Source of the DNA: Antedon mediterranea | Lineage: Eukaryota > Echinodermata > Crinoidea > Comatulida > Antedonidae | Direction: 5' to 3' | Length of the DNA stretch: 64,000 nucleotides | NCBI RefSeq assembly: GCF_964355755.1 | Contig: NC_092671.1 | Coordinates: 38,891,304 to 38,955,303 of the forward strand | Shown: piece by piece, positions 1 through 15,100 of the stretch | How positions within the stretch are numbered: the first letter of the stretch is position 1 | Layout of the letters: each line of letters begins with the position of its first letter | Notes under the pieces: model-generated | What the model saw: the letters and a program-made list of their open reading frames with translations, nothing else | Database searches by the model: none | Told to the model about the DNA's origin: nothing | Position numbers and translations under genes: made by a program

Positions 1-149
1 TTACTCCATAATTTGATAGATAGTTGAGTCATAGATTACTAACTATTACTCCATGGTTGAGTTGATACATCGTAAGTTGTTTATACATAATAGAATGCTA
101 GGTTGGATCATTATATCTTCACAGTAGGTGGATGGACACTCCTTGATTG
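1..149 (-). other. 3' untranslated region of V-ATPase copy 1 (partial)
   Basis: This is the sequence after the TAG stop at 150-152 on the minus strand. No convincing poly(A) signal can be assigned before the window edge. Confidence 0.5.
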
Positions 150-3100
150 CTAGACGTCGTCATCAGTGTTGAGTATTGGTTCAAAAGAGAAAGGACGGAA
201 TGGATGGCCTTCTCCTTTGTAGAATTTGCTCTGGAACTCAACCCTAAAAGAAAAATATTCATTCATATATTGTGTTTTATTTGTGTCTAGAGCAGTGGCA
301 TAACGGCTTTAAGCACTCACTGGCTAAACCCAGGGGCCCGCAGCTTATGGGGGCCCATGAGCAGTGCCCAGAGGGAAAAAAGGCATTAAAACATGTAGAA
401 AAAGGCTAAAAACGCCCCAGGCGCCTCCAGCATTGGGGATTGGGGTGGGGGGGGGGGGGGGGGCTTGGGGTTCCTAATCCAGGGACCTCAGGCCACTGTT
501 TTACAACACTGGTCTAGAACACAATTTATATATTATATGTACTATTATTATTATTATTTGTATGTATAATGGAAATAAATGAAAATAATGTTCTCGACTA
601 AAGTTGTGCAGTTATGTGATGATGTCATGACCCTTTTAGTTGGGATTGTAGTTTAATATTGGAAGTATACAGATTATAAAAGATTATCAAGGATTATTTA
701 AGATTATAAAAAACAATTAAAGATTATACTAAAGCCGATATTCACATTTTATTCCAAAGAAATAAGATAATGTAAAGACTTACCAATGAAGACGAAGAGT
801 ATGCAAGAAGGCAGACAAGCCTTCCATAAATAGTAGAATACCAATGGTAAGCACTGCCCAGAATGCAAACAGCAGGTAAGTGGCAATAGCTCCTATGAAC
901 CCTTCCATTCCAAAGCCCAACGCCAACACCATCGTCCACAGTACCTCTGACAATTCTGTGAAACAAAAATATAGCAATCGGGTTATGATCTGTGATTCGA
1001 AACCTCTACCTAAAAAAAATGGAAGCTCTACTTTTTACCATCACAAAATATTTATTTATGTGGTCAAACATTTTCAGCAGTGGCAAAACTGAGATCCCCG
1101 ATATGTAGGAATACTGGAGGTACTGTAGGATGTGTAAACGATACAGCCATAACGTATTCAATGGTATGGGCTAGGCTAATAACTCATCAGCATGGGCCAT
1201 AGATGTAGATAGGCTGCTGTGTGAGAGATACAACCTAGCTAGGTAATGTACTTGAAAAACCTACCAGCATGAGCAAGGCTGAGAGCCCATAGACGTAGGT
1301 AGGATGCAGTGTGGGAGATGCAGCCTAGACAGTATTCAATGGTGTGGATTCCTTGGTAGATCAAAACCTCGCCAAGTTCAAACTCTTCCTGTTCAGATTC
1401 ATCCGAGCTGGTTGACTGCGATTCATCCAGTTCATCGTGGTGGATTATCTCGGCACTGTCATCGCCGAGTTGCTGCGACTTTGTCATTCTTGCACCCTGG
1501 TATCTTGATGTCTACGGTAAAATGAAGTAATTTATTAATTTAATTTCTATATTTTACATATAGGTGATAGTCTGTACTTACCCACGCAAAGGCACAATGC
1601 TCAGCATCAAACAAAAAAAAATATATAATTGAAGTGCAATACTTTATAAGGCTAGTTAATTTTGAAGTCGCAATACTCACTTGCATTTTTATTCAAAACT
1701 TATTGCCAGGGACACTTAAAGCTCTGTCTACACTATCAAACTTTATGTGACAAAACAATGTGATGTGCCCATATATGATGTCATATCACTACCATATTTG
1801 GGCACATCACCCTTTTTCGTCTAGTTTGATAGTATAGACAGATGAGATAACTTGTTTTGATGGTCACAACATAGACAAATATAAAATTTGGTTGGTAACT
1901 AAAGTTTTTTTACCACAAAATTAATTATCATTATAAGTTTAATTGAAATCTAATGAAACCTTTCCACGAGTCAGTACAGTACATCAATACATTTACAACG
2001 TTTTAAATATATATATATTTAGGCGCAGTGCCAAGAATAGCTATATAAGTTAATTTATTCACCTGTCCAGGTAGCAATCCTGTTCACATACAAACATAAA
2101 TCTACTTGCTATTGTTTCTGGCTTTCACACCAGTCCCACCCTTTCCCACTAATATTCCAAGTTGGACCTGGACTTTCTGCATTTTCACTCTTGAGGACGA
2201 TCAAAGCATATTGATCGAAATGTTGAGAAACTCAACAATTCTATTCAGAACTAATATACGTGGTGTACCGCAAAATTTATATCTACTAACTTACGCAATC
2301 CATCAGCTATACGTCTTTCTTCATTTGTTAATATATTTCTTTAATTTTTATCAATGTAAACTATTCCTCACCTTTACAGGGTGTTTGTAACGCCAATACT
2401 CGACGCCAGGTTTAGCTACTAACAGCCAGGGGACGGCGAGAACGGCTATGACAACCAAGCCGACTTGAACGTAATACTAATGTGACAACAGGGTTAGAAC
2501 AAAGCGTTAGAACACCATGCACTAATATTATTAAAGCAAACAAGTATAGCTATACTACAGTAAAGCTATGCCTACACTTTAAAAAAATGTGACGTGCCCA
2601 TATATGGACATGATGATGTCGTATCACTACCATATTTAGCATATCTCTACCATATTTAGGCACATCACATTTTTTTTGGCAAACTATAGTTTGATAGTGT
2701 AGACAGAGCTTTAGACACAAGATTTTGAAGAGAAACATACACATAAAAAGATCAGCAAATTATACTGCTAGTTCACTACACAAAGAAGAAACAAAAGGCA
2801 ATTTAAAATACAAAAATGATTAGTGTTATTAGTAATATTAGCTGTTTGTTTGTTTGGTTTGTCATCTCATTTTGTTGTTGTGTCGTTCTAAATATAAATT
2901 AGCAAAAGAAGAAATTTTAATTAAAAGTAAACCTGCTAAAGATAGCAGCCAATTAGTTGTATCAAAAACCTACAACAAATATGCAAAGAAAAAGTTTGAT
3001 TATTTCACAATACCCAATGCAAAAAATAGAAAAGTGAAATGTAGTGTGTAGATAAATTCACAACATTCAGTGTGAGGAGTGCATTTTTTTTAGCTTCACA

Positions 3101-6100
3101 ATATACCATGCAACATATAGTAGTGCAAGGAAGTGTTAGATGAAGTGATTCCAATTACCAAAGAAGGTGCAAGCATGCATAATACTGTACCTGTACAAGA
3201 ATGACCTCTGACCCGAGTATACAGCCTCCCTTATTCTTTATTATATGCATGCTTTCTCTAGATAATACTATCTATTAACTTAAGTCTACTACCAGTAGCC
3301 TACCCATTAATTCAACTAAATTCTGCCATTCTACCTCCTGGGTTCAAGTCTTCCACGGTACCAAGACTGTGTCACTACAGAACTTAAAAATCATAACAAA
3401 CCATACACCCCATTGTTTACACTAAATGCTCTCTTATTTCGAATTCGTGGCTTCAAATCTTGCACAATACTGTGCCACTACTTAAGCATCATATTAACTT
3501 AAGTAGCAAGAATCGGTCTCAAGTAAACAAACCACAATTTAAATGATAAATGTGATGAAATGTACCTTCCCGTGAGGTGAGTGATGTTCCCGATATGATA
3601 TAAATGGTTTAGCTAGCAACATCCAGGGCACCGCTAAAACTGCTACGAGAAGAATGAATATTTGAAGACCAAACTGTTCAGGAAAAAAGATTAATAATTA
3701 AATGTTAATCTCTTTGAAATTGTGAAAACTCTTTTTGCACATTTTGGCTCTGACGCTTCACCTGCGGTTAGCTTAGTTTCAGCTGCAAAGGAATGACCGC
3801 ATTAGGTACCAAATGACCGCATTAGGTACCAAATGACTGCATTAGGTACCAAATGACCGCATTAGGTACCAAATGACCGCATTAGGTACCAAATGACCGC
3901 ATTAGGTACCAAATGACCGCATTAGGTACCAAATGACCGCATTAGGTACCAAATGACCGCATTAGGTACCAAATGACCGCATTAGGTACCAAATGACCGC
4001 ATTAGGTACCAAATGACTGAATTAAGTACCAAATGACCGAATTAAGTACCAAGAACTACTATGATGAACTGTAGACAAAATATTATATATTACTTGTCAA
4101 ATAATATATTGGTGAAAATAATTATAATTGCTTTGAAGACTAACCTGTAAAAATATATAATAATTTAAACCAAAACGATACAATAGTTAATCAATATGTC
4201 ACCATTTTGTTTTACTGTAGATAATATAATATTGCATATACCAAATAGAAACACCGGAAATTACATCTTGTAAACACAATTTTAAAAACAAGTTGTGCAC
4301 AGGGTGAAATAAGAAAATTTGGCAAATTTAAATGAATTCTTATAAATATCAAATTTTTTTTACAATAAATTGCTTAAAATAATATATTATAGGTTTTTCA
4401 GTTTTACATTAAATTTAAATTTTATGCAAAATTTATTATTATGATACACAATAACAACTAATTTGTTTTGTATAATAATAAATATTGAGGTATAAGTTTT
4501 AATATGCTTTCTTGGTTCAAATATAAATTATTATCATGTATGGTATGGGATTATACTTAAGCTCTGTCTACACTATCAAACTTTATGTGACTAAAAATGT
4601 GTGGTGCCCATATATGGACATGATGATGTCACATCACTACAATATTTAAGTATATCACTACAATATTTAAGTATATCACTACCATATTTGGGCACATCAC
4701 ACTTTTTTCTTGTCAAACTAGTTTGATAGTGTAAACAGAGCTTTACTCATAAACAGTTTTTAATAACAGCGCCTTACCTGTCCACTGTACATCATGTCTC
4801 CATCTGTCAGTAGGAACATGTTAATCATGGTAATGATTAAGCTGGGAGCCTGTGCAGAGGAATCACCATCATATTTAAACCATTTGAAGATAATGAGAAA
4901 ACACATGTAACCAAAGATAAATGTGAGGAAAATAAACTGTGGGATGAATTCACACCAAATGTTGATGAACTTTCTGAAGTAACTATAAGAGATAAAGAGA
5001 AATAAAACATGTTTTATAATATTAAACAGTTTATTTTTCGTTATGTAGCATAATGAATGTTCACTTTAACTGCTTAAGTAGCATTTGTCATTCGATTGGG
5101 AACTTTTGTAGTCATCATAAAGATTTGTTTTACTTTTTGTTATCAAATGGTAAATTGTAAACAAATTGTGCTCAACAGAAAATCATTTGTATAGAAAACA
5201 TTAACAAAGCAAGCTTTTTCGTTAAGAACAATCTCAACGCTTAAAATACTTGGATAAATAAGTACGCAACGGAAAACTGTACTCAACGGTAATTTACAAA
5301 TCGAATATGACAATTGTTTCAGGGAGTGATGTAAGTTAGATAATTTGCTTTACTTAAAAGAATTGTATTGAATGCTCAGTACATTCAGATCAATAGACTG
5401 GCTTGCGCTGATAGCTAGGGTTAGATATGAGCCCAAGGAATCAGTAAGTACTTCAACAATGCTTGTGAGTTGACCAATCACAAGCGATGGATTATTCAAA
5501 CTCTTGTTTGTCATTGGACAACACGCTTACTTTGCATTTACATCCTTGCGTTGCGTCCTAGTGGGAACCAAGCTTTATGAATCCTTGAGTTGCGTCCTAG
5601 TGGGAACCAAGCTTTATGAATACAAGTGTTTGTATACTTACACATGGTTGAATATACCTAGTATGACACCAAATACCATTTGTGTAACACCAACTATCAC
5701 AGACATCTTCATCTTGTACGAGTTGAGGAAGGTGATCTTATTATTAGATACTTGCCAAATCTAACAAACAAGATATAACATTGAACATAACATAAGTTTT
5801 AATCACCATTGATATTTAATATAAAAACAAAGGTGGACCCATTCAAACAGAGACTCACAAATGATATTTGATTTGTGAGTAAATTGTTGTTTGTGAGCTT
5901 CTTTTTTATTGAAATATTTTATTTATACTGGGCGACCTCTTCAGTCAAAGACTGGTCTCCCAGAGGGCCCAATTATGATCAGTGCCTGTGTGTGTACTAG
6001 TACACTGGGGTAACACACTACTTGTCTCGAATGATGTACTAGGTTCTTTAAAGTGCACAAGAGCCAGATGTGTACAGTTTTTGTACGGTTTATAGTCCTT

Positions 6101-9100
6101 ATCTGAGAAGATTATTTTAAGTTTTTATGTACGTTCTGTTTCTCTACAGGCCTTCTTTAGGATAATGCAGTTAATCAGTATATTAATTTGGAATATATAT
6201 AAATCTCTGTCTACATCATCAAACTAGTTTAAAAAAAAAAAAGTATGATTTGCTCAAATATGGTAGTGATATGCTCAAAGATGGTAGTGATATGACATCA
6301 TCATCTCCATTAATATCACTTTTTTTTGTCATAATAAAGTTTGATAGTGCAGACAGAGCTTTAAAAGTGTCCAATATACTTACTGGATCTAATCCCAAGG
6401 GATAAGGTTCGGCTGAAACGTTCGGATTCAACTGATACATGCCTTCTCCTTTAACGGTTTCATCAAACATGGCCGACACATTCCACTTGGAACCAAATAT
6501 ATTTATAGCTTTTGAAAATATATCATTATAGATGAATCCACAATACATAGCAAAAGCACCCATCAATAAGATGATGTAACGGCCACCAAGAAAAATACCA
6601 AAAACCTGTCAAAGAATAATTAAGAATATTAAAAACCAATGTGTGTTTAGTAGAATCTTACTAGTACAGTAGTACTGAATATCTTTAATTTTTCATTTCT
6701 AGCGAGATTTAGTTTAAATTTTTAATACGGTATATAAAATGTCCAAAACGATAGGACACGCTAAAAATTAAAAATCTATAAAAATACAATTATACAGTAT
6801 ATTACAATTGTTTTCTTAAGTCTTAAAAGTATGAAAATCTTTAATTAAACAGAGAGACACACCATAGGCCCAACACACCAATCTGGGTGAGACATTCAAC
6901 AGTCAAATATTCTCAGACTCAGCCATAGGCAGATCCAAGGTAACCACCCACAAACCAAGGGTTTTTTAGCATTTAATAGGATTTAAACCAAGGGGTATTG
7001 TGAGTAATTACAAATGTTACCTCATCATTTCCGAATGCTTCCTGTAGTTTTCGTTCATTCAACACAAGATACAAGCCAATCAGAAACATGATAAAGCCGT
7101 GACCCAGGTCACCAAACATGACACCAAAAAGGAACGGGAATGTGATGATGGCATATGGAGCTGAGGATAAAGATGAATTTAAATCATAATTATACAAAAG
7201 TATTACCGGCAATTAAAAATGCACAAATTAGAAATGTGATATTCATTTCATTTTACACACATGTTTAAAAGTTTCACAATTTAGAAAAAAACAGATCACA
7301 AAGTAAATGTACAAAAAAAATGGTCCCTGCAGGGACCGTGGTTCTCTTTTATGTGAGGTTTAATCAATACAGGGTTGCCTATTGGTTTTAACATGTTGTT
7401 CTCTTAAAGACACATTAAACCGGAGTGTACAGTACATCTCCCCACCTTCATTTGAATGTGCTCTGTGCATCTCAGTGTTAAACTCTGTCTACACTATCAA
7501 ACTAGTTTGACAAAAAAAGTGTGCGTGTGTCCATATATGGGCATATCACATTTCTTTTGATAGTGTAGACAAGACTTTAGGCTGTTAAAGCCATCTCCAG
7601 ATATATTTATCAGATAGATTTATCTTTGCTAGATAGAATATCAAATCAAACTCCTGCAATTACCTGGATTAACTTCTCTGTAACTTGCAACACCGTATGC
7701 ATCTACTATACTCTGGAATACAGCGGTGAACTTGTTAGTGTTGTTGTAGGTGGGTGGTTGCTCATTAGAGGTCATTTTATTTAGAATCGATGGAACACTG
7801 GAACCACTTTTCTCCTAAAAAAAACAATTTGAAAATCTACGTAAGGAAAAGTGGAGAACATGGTGCCAATCTAATTAAAATTCTATTTTGCGGTTCCCAC
7901 TAGCGACGAAACATAACCTATGAATGTAAGAAAATGTCCTTTCAATAATTGTGTTTGCCTCCGCTTGCGTGAAATCAAACCTGCGATGTTTGCAGCACTG
8001 TTGCGTCGTAGGTTCCCACCTTGCGTCAATACATTGGTACTATAACCACGCTTTAGAGCTACTACGTATAATGTTTTATATTCCAAAAATGGATAACAAA
8101 ACTGAAAATAACACAACACTTACAGTTCCACGTCTTAGAGCAGCTTGTATGTGTTCTAGATCTGCCACGGGACACCAGCACTCGCCAATCAGACACTTCT
8201 GAGTAACATCGAGATTGAACAAGTTAAGGGTGTGGTAGACCGCTTTAAGTTTGCGTACTTTAATGAACCACAGCCGGATGTTACTGGCTGCGGAGTGGAG
8301 TACTCGTTGGCGATGCTCCTCGGTTTGTCCCAATACCTACAAAAGAAAATGTTGATTTGATTGTAGTTTCAACTTTAAGAAATATATGATCATAAAATGT
8401 ACCAAGCACTACACTTCATAGAACTCTGACTGGAGCTACTATATTAAATAATTATACAGTAAACATTTAGGATCCAACAAAGTTTTTAGTGGAGCTGTAG
8501 CTTGGTGGTTAACTAGTTTGCCTTCCAATCCCGAGGTCCAGGGTTCAATCCTGACCTAGTACCAGGGTTGTAATACATGACTCTTTCAACTCCACTCTCT
8601 AAGCCTCAAATGAGACTTAGTTTATAATCATGATAAATTATTAAATAGTTCATCCATCCTGTAGTTGACGAGTTACTGGCTGTTGGATTTGTATGGAATA
8701 AAAAAAAGTGTCTTCTCAATAAGTGTATCCCCTGCATAGGGGTTGGCTGTTAAAACATATATTGCACATTCACAGGAAAGTGTCTCCTTAATAGGGGTGT
8801 CCCAAAAGAGAGGTCCTACTAAAAGACAATTTTGAATAGCTTACTGTGTTAAGATCTTCGATCCTTGTCATAACACCCATTGCCATCTCTCTGCGTTCAC
8901 TTTGCATCTCTGGACATGGGTACAGACTTGCTCGGAATCTAATGCAGAAAATTCAGTGATAGTGTAAATATAATGGTTTTAATGAGTCGCAAAATGTTAT
9001 ATGAGCAACAACCTGACCTCAGTTTAGTATTGTAAAAAACCCTATTAACGGTAACGGTATTAATATTTGTCCTCAAGCTAAACTGGAATCTGAAGAAATT

Positions 9101-12100
9101 CGGATTAGGCCCTCCACGGACCAACAGCAGCCAGCAGTGCAGCGCCTACCAGATCAACACACCGGGAGACGATCCCCTACTCTTTGCAAATAGTGTACCA
9201 AGTTCTTTAATGTGCACTATGTACACGGGACACGGTGGTCTGACAACCACGGTGGCCGTATATAAAAGTAGAAGGGGTTCTACTGAATAGGAGCGTATCC
9301 AAAAAGGCAATAATTACCCTTCACAGATTTTCTTGACTCTGCTCTTGAGCTGTTCACCTTGGAAGAAAATAATGAACACAGATTTGTGCACTTGATCTCC
9401 CTAAAAAAAAAGGAAGAAAAATATTTATTGAAATGTGAAATATTAATTTTTATCTGAAGTCACGACATTTCATGTTGTTTAAAACAACTGTGTTTACAGA
9501 ATTTAAAAACATGTGTCTACTTACCGTAGTTGGATCTTCTAATGGAGCGTCTATTACTGCCTGTCGGAGGAACACGTTACCGTGACATACTCTCCACAAC
9601 ATCTGCTCAAAGGCTGGTATGCGCTCACGGTTGATTACACCTGCCAGGAAGCTACAAATAAAAATATAATTTTGTATTTATTATCTGCATTATTGTGTAT
9701 TTGCATTGCTTAAAAGGTTTCAAATAATTCTTTAAGAACTCCATCTTTTGCAGCGCATGTAATAATAATAATATAATAATAAAATCTTTATTTTAAAATG
9801 GACATTGGTTGTCTTGATCAATTTGTTCGGTTTATTTGGCTTTTTCCTGGTTTATTTAACAATTTAAAACTTTTTTTACACTTGTGTTATACAGCTACAA
9901 CTATTTGCATTTTGTGCTATACAAATTTAAAACCATTAAGCCATTACTCCTAGTGTCAACCATGACACTTGCTCTGCGAAATTTGGAGACACATACTAAT
10001 CATGATTTCAAAGATACAGCCAGCAAACTAATGGCAGCACAAGCATGGAGTTTATCATTCAAAAAAGAATATCATTATTGAGTTAAAATAACGATAGTGA
10101 AACATTTAAGGCAAACTGCCTTAAAATGTGACATGTTTCGAGAAACTTATCATCATCATCAGAACAGAAAACAATGCCTAGAGTACGTATATACCAATAG
10201 GACAGGTTGTATGTAAATGAGGAAGTAATTAGGTCTGCCTATTCATTAAATGTCTCACTATCGTTATTTTAACTCGAAAGTTCGGTGGAATCATTCATGA
10301 TTTATCTAATATCATTATTGTATTACGTATCTGTTGTTAAGTTCTTACCCAAGCCTCATTGGAACACCCTGCCTAGGCCCGTCATCTCCCAGCAGCTTGT
10401 GGTTCTCTTCTTCCCGGTCTGCGTCATGCATCTGCTGGTGATGCAATTCAGCCTAGTAAGTTGAATCGTACATACGAACAACAAATGATCCACAACAACA
10501 GGAGTGCATACCACCACCATGCATGCACGAAACAAATAGGGCGCAAAAAAAGAGATAAAAACACAACACTATTTCATACTACTGTGACAAAAGCAGATGC
10601 AAAAGCTACTACAAATTACGATATTTACATGCAGTGACAACATTCTGGCATGGAACTTGTTTAGTGTTCATTTTAACCAAATTTGTATTTGTTTAGAGCT
10701 CTGTCTACACTATCAAACTAGTTTGACAAAAAAAGTGTGATGTGCCCAAGTATCATAGTGATGACATCATGTCCATATATGGGCACACCCCATTTTGTTG
10801 TCACATAAAGTTTGATAGTGTAGACAGAGCTTAATAATTATGATTATGTTTTTATACAGAACAGTAGCGTAAGTTTTAATGTTCTGCATGTTACAACGGA
10901 CTCAACATTAATTTTAAAACATTGTGTTCTCTTGCCAATATGCCGTCACTGTTTAGCATGATCATGTGACAATATGTAAGGAATTGTGGGATTATATTAC
11001 AATAAAAGTACAGACATTTAGATGAGCTACATTGGTTTAATGATCATAATAATGGGTTACTGTACACTAATAAGGAAATACTACAGTGTAATTACAGCAC
11101 ACTGGAGTGAAGACATAAATTATGAAGAATTAACATTTGACAACATTATGGAGAAATGAAATGATATAAATTCATGGATGGATTCAAGATGGATATTCTG
11201 TATTGAATAATTGATTGATTGATTAATTGATTTGAATGATTGATTTTATTGATTGATTGATGATTGAATGATTTGTTGATTTATTAATTTATTGATTGAT
11301 TGATTTCATTTGAGTGAAGAAAATGCATGGTAGCATTTTTCAGTGGCATAAACATCTTTCTTTATATTCTTTATCAAACTGTTGTCATTAAAATATGTTT
11401 AAAAGAAATGTAAAATAAGTATAAAAAAAACAATAAACAATTAAAATTTTAAACAATAGAAAGTTGGTTGAAACTGCAAAAGTTACATAACAATGTATGA
11501 TTTAGTTAAAAATGTATTTAAAAAATATATCTACATGTAAATATGGTATAATAATAATATAATGTAGATCTATGAAAATAAATTATAATATTAAGTATGA
11601 TAAAGAAGAGGCTACAGTATTAGTCAAATATGAGCAACATAGTGCTACAATATACAGGGAATAGATTATATAACAAGCAAAGTAGAATGTAGTAAGCAAT
11701 GTGTTTCCTATCTGCTAAAAAGTAGATTTTTTTTAATCAAAATTAAATTGGTTTATTTAGTTCTATAAATCTGAGAAAGTGATAAGTTCTTTCTTCGGTT
11801 TTAATCTTTTTTTCAATTATTTCATGTTAATAAATAACTTCATCATTACAGTGAATTTAATATGAAAATATAAATTATAAACTAAAAAGCATGACTTTTA
11901 AAAAATAAAGTAAAACATAGATTTCATGCAAATGATCTGCTTTTTTTTTTTTAGAGATTTTTATAAATTTTAAATATACAAAGTGACAATCATTTTAAAA
12001 TGCGATCACTTTGAAAAATGCTCACTTACATGAACGGACAGAAGGGCTGAGAAGGACGACTAAAGAAGGAAAACGAGGAAGTCTTCAAATGTTATCACTT

Positions 12101-15100
12101 TTTGAAATAATGTGTGTACAATCACAAATATTATAAATTTTAGACAAAAAATAGATTTGTATACAAACACATTAATACTCAAAATTAACATTAAAATTAG
12201 TAGAGTAAGCAAATTATTATATTATATTTTCATAACAATAATTAAAGTGTGATAAATAAATAAATACATAAATATAACTGGTTGATAAAAATAACATAAA
12301 CAGCAACATGCGTAATAACAGGCAAAATATTTGTACTGCCTAAGACTAATTAAAATACACTATTGTATTTTTTGATAATTATACAACTAATTTCTAAATA
12401 TTGCATAGTCATAATTATAATTATTATAACAACAATAAATTTCTAAATATTGTTAGCATGGTGGTGGAAGTTATTGCTTTTCAATTAAATTAAATTAAAT
12501 TTCAATTTCTTTTTATTTCGGAAGTATCCTCCATATTAATAAACTTATAAACAGAAAAAGAAAAATTAAAAACTTAAGTATAAAGAATGCTTCTCCATCT
12601 ACAATACATTTTGGAGTTATGGAGCATGTTTGCAAACACAAGCAACAAGGATGTTACCACTATTCAACATACATTGCATGAAACCATAGGTAGATTTTGT
12701 AATTCAAAAATAAATTTATTTCCAAATGATAGGTTACTGTGTAATCATTTTAGCTACTTAAATTATTTATTACAAATAATTTGCACTGTATACTTCTCAG
12801 TTTTCTTATTTGTCATCTATAAATGTACATTACTGTAAGTGTCAAATTAATTCATATATATGCTGCATACAAAACAAATGGCCTTCAAGCAGTTGTAATT
12901 TATGTGAGATGTCAGATATCATTTATAACAAACATGATGAATTATGTTTAGAGTATGTAGTCTTGTTCATTGCGGTGTTTAGTAGGTTTAAAACATTAAG
13001 TACTACCAGTCATTGTCACTAAAATAGTGGTACTTGATTTAGTCTTCTTAATCTTAGAAGCATTTAGCATTCAATATTTGTTTCATATTGTTTGTTGGGA
13101 ATGTTATTAAAGATGTGTTTTCCCGCGAAAAAATTATTTGTAACAATTTTTTTTTTTTGAATATGTAATTTTAATGTTACATAATAGTTATTCACTTTTA
13201 TAAAAAATTGTATGAAAAAAAAAATATTTACCTTAAAAAACTAAATTTAAAGCAAAAAATAGTCAGATCGGCTGCCAGCCATTGGTTTTTGGTTAAATGT
13301 AACCATTTATTTTGTCTTTTTATAAGTTTATAAGTGAAAACATAATTTTGTGCATTTTTCCCCAGAAAGTGATTAATCTGAATCAAAGCTGCAAAATGGA
13401 CTACTCAAAGTTTATTAATCTTCATTTTTTCATGATTTTGGAGGACAATACATCTTTAACAAAACATATGACTGCATGAGTATGAGATGGAATAACTACA
13501 GGTAGTGCCTTTTGAAAGAAATCTACTAAGTACACAGCAACAAAATCATGTACAGTATGGAACAACAGTGTACAACAAGCATTGCAGCAAAGGACACAAG
13601 TTAGGGGAAATGTGGGTGGCAGAAGGAAAATGGTGTTTTCAAACGTGAAATTTGGGTCGAAGGTCGATTAAAAACTCTAAATAAATATCGATAGATTGAT
13701 AAAATAATAACTAAACAACAATGTTAGCGGAAGGTTTGGAGAAAAAAAGCTTACTATTTAAAAAACTTAAAATGCAAACTTCGGGACGGAAGTAAAATAA
13801 AACTAACTACAGTATTACTAAAATCAAACGCAAGGATTGGAAAAGGAACGAAGGGATTTATTAACTAATAAGGATATGTGAAAAAACAAAAAGGTTTTAA
13901 AATCTATTATAATCCAAAATTTATGTAAGATGTTTATTACCAAGGATATAATTTAAATAAAACTCCAAAAAATGTGGCGTAAATCTTGCCCTCAATTTTT
14001 AAATATCACATGTCCAATGGATTACAATAATTAAAGAAAACCCCATCAAAATTCAACAAACAAAAATATTATTCTTTTTTAAAAAAAACCTTTAGAAACT
14101 TCTAAAAAACCAATAACAATTTAAAATGGTTAAAAAAGATACCAAATAAAATAAATCTAAAGAAAAGGAACGAAATAAACTAAAAACGTAATCATTTAAA
14201 AATACTACCATGAAGCTATGAGCAGTTACAATATCAAACATTAATTGATCTAAGTTGCTCTAAAAACAAATCCAAAATTTATGAGCTATGTATTAGATAA
14301 TGTTGTTAACATCTATTTGGGGGATACAAACAGGACCCAAAAAGTGTCCCTAATAGGAGTGTCCCCTGAATAGGTGTAGTGATGTTGGCTGATTAAGGGT
14401 CGACATTAGAATACATTTAGCACATTGTTTGTTTCACAAGAAACTGTCCCTTTAATAGATGTGTTGCCGGAATAAAGGGTGTGTCTCAAAATTGAGGGGT
14501 TTCTAATGTAAGTATAAAATAACACCTACATGGACTAATTAGAGATGTTTTATCTTTGCATTCATTCCTGTAAATAATTTTAATTACTAACAAAAAATGA
14601 AATTTAAAAAAAATATTTTGATGAAGTTTTCTTTTATAAAATAAATAGCACAATTAGATATAAATAATGTTCACGCACCTCATCAAAGAAATGCTGAGTC
14701 TTGCGCAATATATGCTTCAATTCAGTAAGCTCAAGGAAGTTACGCTTGAGTGCTTCTTGATTCGTGTTCACTTCTTTCATTTCATTCTCAAGTTTCTCAA
14801 AGCATGCCTACAAAATAACATTAATGATGTAATGAATTTTCTAAAAGCTCTGTCTACAATATCAAACTAGTTTGACAAAAAAGTGTAATGTGCCCAAATA
14901 TGGTAGTGATATGCCCAAATGTGGTAGTGATATGACATCATCATGTCCATATATGGGCACATCACATTTTTGTCACATAAAGGCTTTACATTCAACCTTA
15001 TTTTTAATTCAACAGTACTATACTGTTTATGGAGTGCAAATACTATTATGTAAGAATTACTAATTAGTATTTGTCGCATCTCAAGTTCAGATTGGAAATT

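Larger units (their letters stand above)
10833..14678. other. Large intron interior, V-ATPase copy 1
   Basis: Very AT-rich. It holds the TTGA tract, the candidate microexon at 12030-12059, a dispersed repeat at 13260-13470 (an inverted relative lies at 29360-29600) and a block at 14335-14510 related to 8690-8830. No other coding signal was seen. Confidence 0.6.

Noticed and set aside
437-464. Homopolymer G or C runs (also near 25648, 28201 and 31783) as regulatory quadruplexes
   Set aside because: They are single homopolymer tracts, common and length-unstable, with no placement near promoters.
3788-4056. Possible CRISPR-like array of 20-base repeats
   Set aside because: Units are directly adjacent with no spacers, in a eukaryotic intron; it is a minisatellite.
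6219-6363. Repeated short peptides ending LSTLSNFM at gene ends
   Set aside because: They are translations of the MITE terminal repeat read into by exons past their donors.
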